A stretch of 9,991 nucleotides of DNA from Flavobacteriales bacterium (lineage in GTDB: Bacteria > Bacteroidota > Bacteroidia > Flavobacteriales_E > Vicingaceae). The DNA is taken from assembly GCA_002402165.1 (NCBI GenBank), contig NVVI01000006.1, positions 7,732 to 17,722 on the forward strand, read 5' to 3'. Under the pieces are notes generated by a model. That model made no database searches. It saw only the letters and a program-made list of their open reading frames with translations, and had not been told where the DNA came from. The position numbers were made by a program, and so were the translations under genes. Shown here piece by piece: positions 7,448 to 9,991 of the stretch (its first letter is position 1; each line of letters starts with the position of its first letter).

Positions 7448-7564
7448 CTATGGGAAGGTATTTGGACCAATATCATAATACCAAGCAGCCCCTACTGGAA
7501 AATATTCTTGCGCATTTCCTTTCCCAAAAAATAAAAACCTAAAGGCAAGTTTGATTAACAGTAG
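7448..7564 (-). pseudogene. Relict N-terminus of a probable secreted (T9SS-type) protein
   Basis: The minus strand holds 38 open codons ending in TAG at 7450-7448. They begin LLLIKLAFRFLFFGKGNAQ, which looks like a degraded signal peptide with an Ala-Gln cleavage site. They continue EYFPVGAAWYYDIGPNTFP, which strongly resembles the mature N-terminus of many flavobacterial proteins carrying a type IX secretion C-terminal domain (Phe-Pro-x-Gly-Ala-x-Trp-Tyr-Tyr). There is no ATG in frame, and an upstream stop in this frame lies inside the amidohydrolase end. The rest of such a protein, usually hundreds of residues, is absent; the frame ends and the double hairpin at 7403-7427 follows. It is therefore best read as a truncated remnant, not a working gene. 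The resemblance is by eye. Confidence 0.5.
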
Positions 7565-7565
7565 T

Positions 7566-8732
7566 TTAGGCTAAAACTATGGTTTCACTATTTTTAGTTA
7601 AGAGCAAATGCTCTAAGTCCACATTTTTTATAAGATTCAACCCTGGTTTTTTTCCTTTTTCTATTGATCCCAACCCTTTAAATTCTAGGAATTCAGCACC
7701 ATTGAAAGTTGCCCATTTAATAAGTTTTTCTAAATTTATTGAAGGGTTCTTTTTAGAAATTGTTTTCAATTCATCCAAAATAGATAAGCTCCAATTTGAA
7801 GCTAAACTGTCAGTTCCAATAGTACATTTTTCAGTTAAAAACAAACTATAATCAGGCTGTTTTTCTTCAATATATTCATTGGCGTTTGGACAAAAGCACC
7901 AATAGATACTACTTGAGTGGTTTTTTGCAAAATCAACATCAACTTGATCGGTAAACGTATTATGAACCAATAATATTTTTTTATCTAATGGAAACTGTGG
8001 CAAATAAGATTGAACAGAGTTTTTTCCGGTTGGTTTCCAGTCTTTTATGTGTTCACTAATACTTCTGAGTTGATTATAAAGAAGACCGCTTTTACGTAAA
8101 AACAATTCGTTTTCACTTTCTGTTTCTTGGTTATGAATGGTAAGAATACTTTGTGAATTTTGATTAGCAAGAGACATTAAGTTAGTAGACATTGAATAAG
8201 GAGCGTGAGGCGTAATTGATATTCTATTCCCGTTATGATACTCGTTTTCTAATTTTTTAGCTCTAGCTATTATTCCAATTGCATCATCTGGATTTAAACC
8301 AAATACCTCTAAAAATGTATAGTATTGAAGGTTCTTTTTTGCTTTTTGAAGGAATGATGTATTCCCATTACAAATATCTCCAACAGCCACAATACCATTT
8401 TGTATCATTTCTTGTTCAGCAAGTTGAATTGCAATTTGCCTTTCTTCTGTTGTAAAATTTTCTCTAACTGAAATAATATCCTTTACAAAACCATGTAATT
8501 GTGTTTTTTCAGCAACTTTCCCTTTTAAATGTGAAAGTTCTAAGTGGCAATGAGTGTTTACAAAACCAGGACAAATAATTCCTTCATGGATTTCAACCTC
8601 AGCCCAATTAACATTGTCTATTGTCGGATCTACAAGAGATTTAACAATCCCTTCGTCATCCAAAACAATAACTCCTTTTTTTATGGGAGCACTGTTCCCA
8701 GGAAATACATAGTTTGCTGAAAATTTTTTCAT
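7566..8732 (-). CDS. Metal-dependent amidohydrolase, aminofutalosine/S-adenosylhomocysteine deaminase-like
   Basis: This is a full-length 388-residue cytoplasmic hydrolase of the amidohydrolase superfamily (ATZ/TRZ-type deaminases). The first metal ligands are in PGFVNTHCHLELSHLKG, with His61 and His63. Further active-site candidates are His176 (TPHAPYSMS), His200 with Glu203 (IHNQE), His257 (LVHNTFTD) and the metal Asp308 in GTDSLASN. The HxHLELS and GTDSLAS forms are typical of the branch that deaminates aminofutalosine in menaquinone synthesis or S-adenosylhomocysteine and related nucleosides. The true substrate is not readable. All catalytic residues are present, so it should be active. 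The ATG at 8732 is the only start near the N-terminus. It converges on the prenyl synthase and diverges from rlmN, so it is its own transcription unit. Confidence 0.88.
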   Translation of the reverse strand: MKKFSANYVFPGNSAPIKKGVIVLDDEGIVKSLVDPTIDNVNWAEVEIHEGIICPGFVNTHCHLELSHLKGKVAEKTQLHGFVKDIISVRENFTTEERQIAIQLAEQEMIQNGIVAVGDICNGNTSFLQKAKKNLQYYTFLEVFGLNPDDAIGIIARAKKLENEYHNGNRISITPHAPYSMSTNLMSLANQNSQSILTIHNQETESENELFLRKSGLLYNQLRSISEHIKDWKPTGKNSVQSYLPQFPLDKKILLVHNTFTDQVDVDFAKNHSSSIYWCFCPNANEYIEEKQPDYSLFLTEKCTIGTDSLASNWSLSILDELKTISKKNPSINLEKLIKWATFNGAEFLEFKGLGSIEKGKKPGLNLIKNVDLEHLLLTKNSETIVLA

Positions 8733-8737
8733 TGGTT

Positions 8738-8745
8738 CAAAAATA
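8738..8745 (-). promoter_or_regulatory. Candidate -7 box of the amidohydrolase gene
   Basis: On the minus strand this reads TATTTTTG, a full TAnnTTTG match. Only 5 nt separate it from the ATG at 8732, so transcription would start at or next to the start codon, giving a leaderless mRNA. No clear -33 TTG is seen. The alternative is a chance match. Confidence 0.35.
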
Positions 8746-8752
8746 GCACTAT

Positions 8753-8771
8753 TGCCTGATTTATTCAGGCA
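8753..8771. repeat. Perfect 7-bp inverted repeat between divergent genes
   Basis: TGCCTGA at 8753-8759 and TCAGGCA at 8765-8771 are exact reverse complements separated by 5 nt (TTTAT). The element sits upstream of the amidohydrolase -7 box and about 50 nt upstream of that of rlmN. It could be an operator serving either gene or a small dispersed palindromic repeat. Confidence 0.5.
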
Positions 8772-8793
8772 TCTGTTTATTTAATAGGTAAAC

Positions 8794-8811
8794 CTCGTAA
8801 TAAATACGGAG
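8794..8811. repeat. Imperfect inverted repeat upstream of rlmN
   Basis: CTCGTA at 8794-8799 and TACGGAG at 8805-8811 pair with a single bulged base across the 5-nt loop ATAAA. It lies in the -33 to -10 zone of the proposed rlmN promoter. It is short and imperfect, so its significance is doubtful. Confidence 0.2.
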
Positions 8812-8820
8812 ATTTTATAC

Positions 8821-8828
8821 TAATTTCG
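8821..8828 (+). promoter_or_regulatory. Candidate -7 box of rlmN
   Basis: TAATTTCG differs from the Bacteroidota -7 consensus TAnnTTTG at one position (C for T). It ends 7 nt before the GTG start at 8836, so the transcript would begin at or next to the start codon. A -33 element is not evident. Confidence 0.35.
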
Positions 8829-8835
8829 CAAACTA

Positions 8836-9888
8836 GTGTCAGGAAAACAAAACATACGAATACTGTCAAAAGAAGAATTAACGAGCTTTTTTGTAGAGCA
8901 AAATGAAAAGGCATTTCGTGCTAAACAAGTTTATGAATGGATATGGAAAAAAGGTGTAACATCATTTGATGAAATGACAAATCTTTCTTTTGATGTAAGA
9001 GAGATGCTGTCTCAAAATTTTATTTTCAATGCTGTCGTAATTGCTGAAAAGCAAGTCAGCAAAGATAGAACCATCAAGAATGCTTTTCGATTATATGATG
9101 GAAAAATAACTGAAGGAGTACTAATTCCTGGGAAAAAAAGAATGACAGCTTGTATTTCTAGTCAAGTTGGGTGTAGTTTGAGTTGTTCCTTCTGTGCAAC
9201 TGGTAAGCTAGAAAGATTGAGAAACATTGATGCGGAAGAAATTTTTGATCAAGTAATTTTAATTAAAAATCAAGCAGAAGAAGATTACCAAAGACCATTA
9301 AGTAATATTGTTTATATGGGAATGGGCGAGCCTTTATTGAATTACAAAAATGTACTTCGCTCCATAGAAATGATTACTTCTCCAGAAGGCTTAGGAATGT
9401 CACCTAAACGAATTACTGTTTCTACAGCAGGGATTGCTAAAATGATAATGCAATTAGGCGATGACGAAGTAAAATTCAATTTGGCTTTATCATTACATGC
9501 AGCAACCGATGCCAAGCGAAGTGAAATTATGCCTATCAATGAAAGTAATTCATTAGAAGCTTTATCAGAAGCATTGATTTATTTTCATGAAAAAACGGGT
9601 TCGCGCGTAACTTTTGAGTACATTATTTTCAAAGACTTTAATGATACTTTAGAAGATGCTAAAGACTTAGCAGCATTTTGTAAAGCAGTTCCTTGTAAAA
9701 TAAATATCATTGAATATAACTCGATTGATGATGCTCAGTTTGAGAAAGCGGACTCTGAAAAAACAGATAAATTTGCTGCTTTTTTAGAAAATACGTTTAA
9801 TCTTATTGTTAATGTTAGGAGGAGTAGAGGAAAAGATATTGATGCTGCCTGCGGGCAGTTAGCCAATAAAAATAAGGTAGCAAATTAA
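8836..9888 (+). CDS. rlmN: Dual-specificity RNA methyltransferase RlmN
   Basis: This radical SAM enzyme methylates C2 of adenine 2503 in 23S rRNA and of adenine 37 in some tRNAs, which affects decoding fidelity and the peptidyl-transferase centre. The 350-residue length is normal. The 4Fe-4S cluster motif CSLSCSFC has Cys113, Cys117 and Cys120. Cys106 (TACISSQVGC) and Cys339 (DAACGQL) match the two catalytic cysteines of the E. coli enzyme, Cys118 and the methylated Cys355. VYMGMGEPLLNY and the LSLHAA block are further signatures. The start is a GTG at 8836, because the conserved N-terminal region IRILSKEEL begins six residues later and the next in-frame ATG is at codon 47, inside the conserved region. 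It is alone on this strand here and is followed by a palindromic element. Confidence 0.96.
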   Translation: MSGKQNIRILSKEELTSFFVEQNEKAFRAKQVYEWIWKKGVTSFDEMTNLSFDVREMLSQNFIFNAVVIAEKQVSKDRTIKNAFRLYDGKITEGVLIPGKKRMTACISSQVGCSLSCSFCATGKLERLRNIDAEEIFDQVILIKNQAEEDYQRPLSNIVYMGMGEPLLNYKNVLRSIEMITSPEGLGMSPKRITVSTAGIAKMIMQLGDDEVKFNLALSLHAATDAKRSEIMPINESNSLEALSEALIYFHEKTGSRVTFEYIIFKDFNDTLEDAKDLAAFCKAVPCKINIIEYNSIDDAQFEKADSEKTDKFAAFLENTFNLIVNVRRSRGKDIDAACGQLANKNKVAN

Positions 9889-9901
9889 ATCTCTTACTCC
9901 T

Positions 9902-9942
9902 TTCCCGCCCTTCGAGTTCCTCAGGATAAATTCCAACGGGAA
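9902..9942 (+). repeat. REP-like palindromic element downstream of rlmN
   Basis: TTCCCG at 9902-9907 and CGGGAA at 9937-9942 form an outer 6-bp stem. Inside it, TCCT-C-AGGA (9918-9926) is a small perfect palindrome, next to TTCGAG (9911-9916). The wording 'CTTCGAG...CTCAGGA' and 'CGGGAATCCAG' resembles short dispersed intergenic repeats I recall from many bacteria. No T-run follows, so it is not a standard terminator, although it lies 13 nt after the rlmN stop. The remaining bases to 9991 show no supported gene. Confidence 0.4.
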
Positions 9943-9991
9943 TCCAGACATAGGAAATAAAACATTTTAATCAAATAGATTCTTCGATTTC

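Noticed and set aside
7457..7482. Inverted repeat GGTATT...AATACC downstream of the prenyl synthase
   Set aside because: The 14-nt loop and short stem lie inside the secreted-protein relict and are probably a by-product of its codons.
7579..7851. Plus-strand 90-codon frame inside the amidohydrolase
   Set aside because: It is antisense to a gene with a complete set of catalytic motifs and its product shows no recognisable features.
9342..9539. Minus-strand 65-codon frame inside rlmN
   Set aside because: It is antisense to conserved rlmN coding sequence and shows no sign of independent function.
9971..9991. Possible C-terminus (Glu-Ile-Glu-Glu-Ser-Ile-stop) of a minus-strand gene entering from the right edge
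   Set aside because: Six codons are too few to support a gene; other frames over the same bases are equally open.
1..9991. CRISPR arrays, tRNA or rRNA genes, insertion sequences, toxin-antitoxin or defence genes
   Set aside because: I saw no repeat-spacer periodicity, no tRNA-like cloverleaf, no transposase motifs and no recognisable defence genes on either strand.

Overview
The window comes from an AT-rich genome that is most likely a member of the Bacteroidota, probably order Flavobacteriales. Four observations support this. Start codons lack clear Shine-Dalgarno sequences. Promoter-like boxes fit the Bacteroidota -7 consensus TAnnTTTG. The protein sequences read like flavobacterial homologues. 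A gene relict resembles the N-terminus of a protein secreted by the type IX system (T9SS). This assignment is inference from reading; no search was run.

Layout. The left edge (1-146, minus) holds the N-terminal 48 codons of a conserved protein of unclear function. A 190-bp divergent intergenic region follows, with a good -7 box, a perfect 12-bp palindrome and a 9-bp direct repeat. It leads into a plus-strand series: a lipid-anchored family 5 solute-binding protein (337-2043), a 120-bp gap, then four tightly packed genes. These are a two-repeat MMPL/RND exporter (2164-4608), the nucleotidyltransferase rfbA (4612-5475), a nucleotide-sugar SDR most like UDP-glucuronate decarboxylase (5468-6412) and a short-chain-type polyprenyl diphosphate synthase (6418-7392). 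The gaps and overlaps of 3, 8 and 5 nt imply one transcript.

The 173 bp between the prenyl synthase and the convergent amidohydrolase contain a compact hairpin. They also contain what looks like the degraded start of a T9SS-secreted protein on the minus strand. The amidohydrolase (7566-8732, minus) belongs to the aminofutalosine/S-adenosylhomocysteine deaminase group. It is divergent from rlmN (8836-9888, plus), a 23S rRNA/tRNA adenine-C2 methyltransferase with a GTG start. In the 103 bp between them, both candidate -7 boxes lie so close to the start codons that both mRNAs may be leaderless. The right edge carries a REP-like palindromic element and no supported gene.

How the genes may work together. 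The four-gene cluster combines sugar-nucleotide activation and modification, an isoprenoid diphosphate and a membrane exporter. This suggests cell-envelope or glycolipid work, but the join is inferred from spacing only. The amidohydrolase and prenyl synthase could both feed menaquinone synthesis, but no mqn or men gene is visible. I found no CRISPR array, tRNA, rRNA, insertion sequence or defence system. Most of the window is ordinary chromosomal housekeeping and envelope content.
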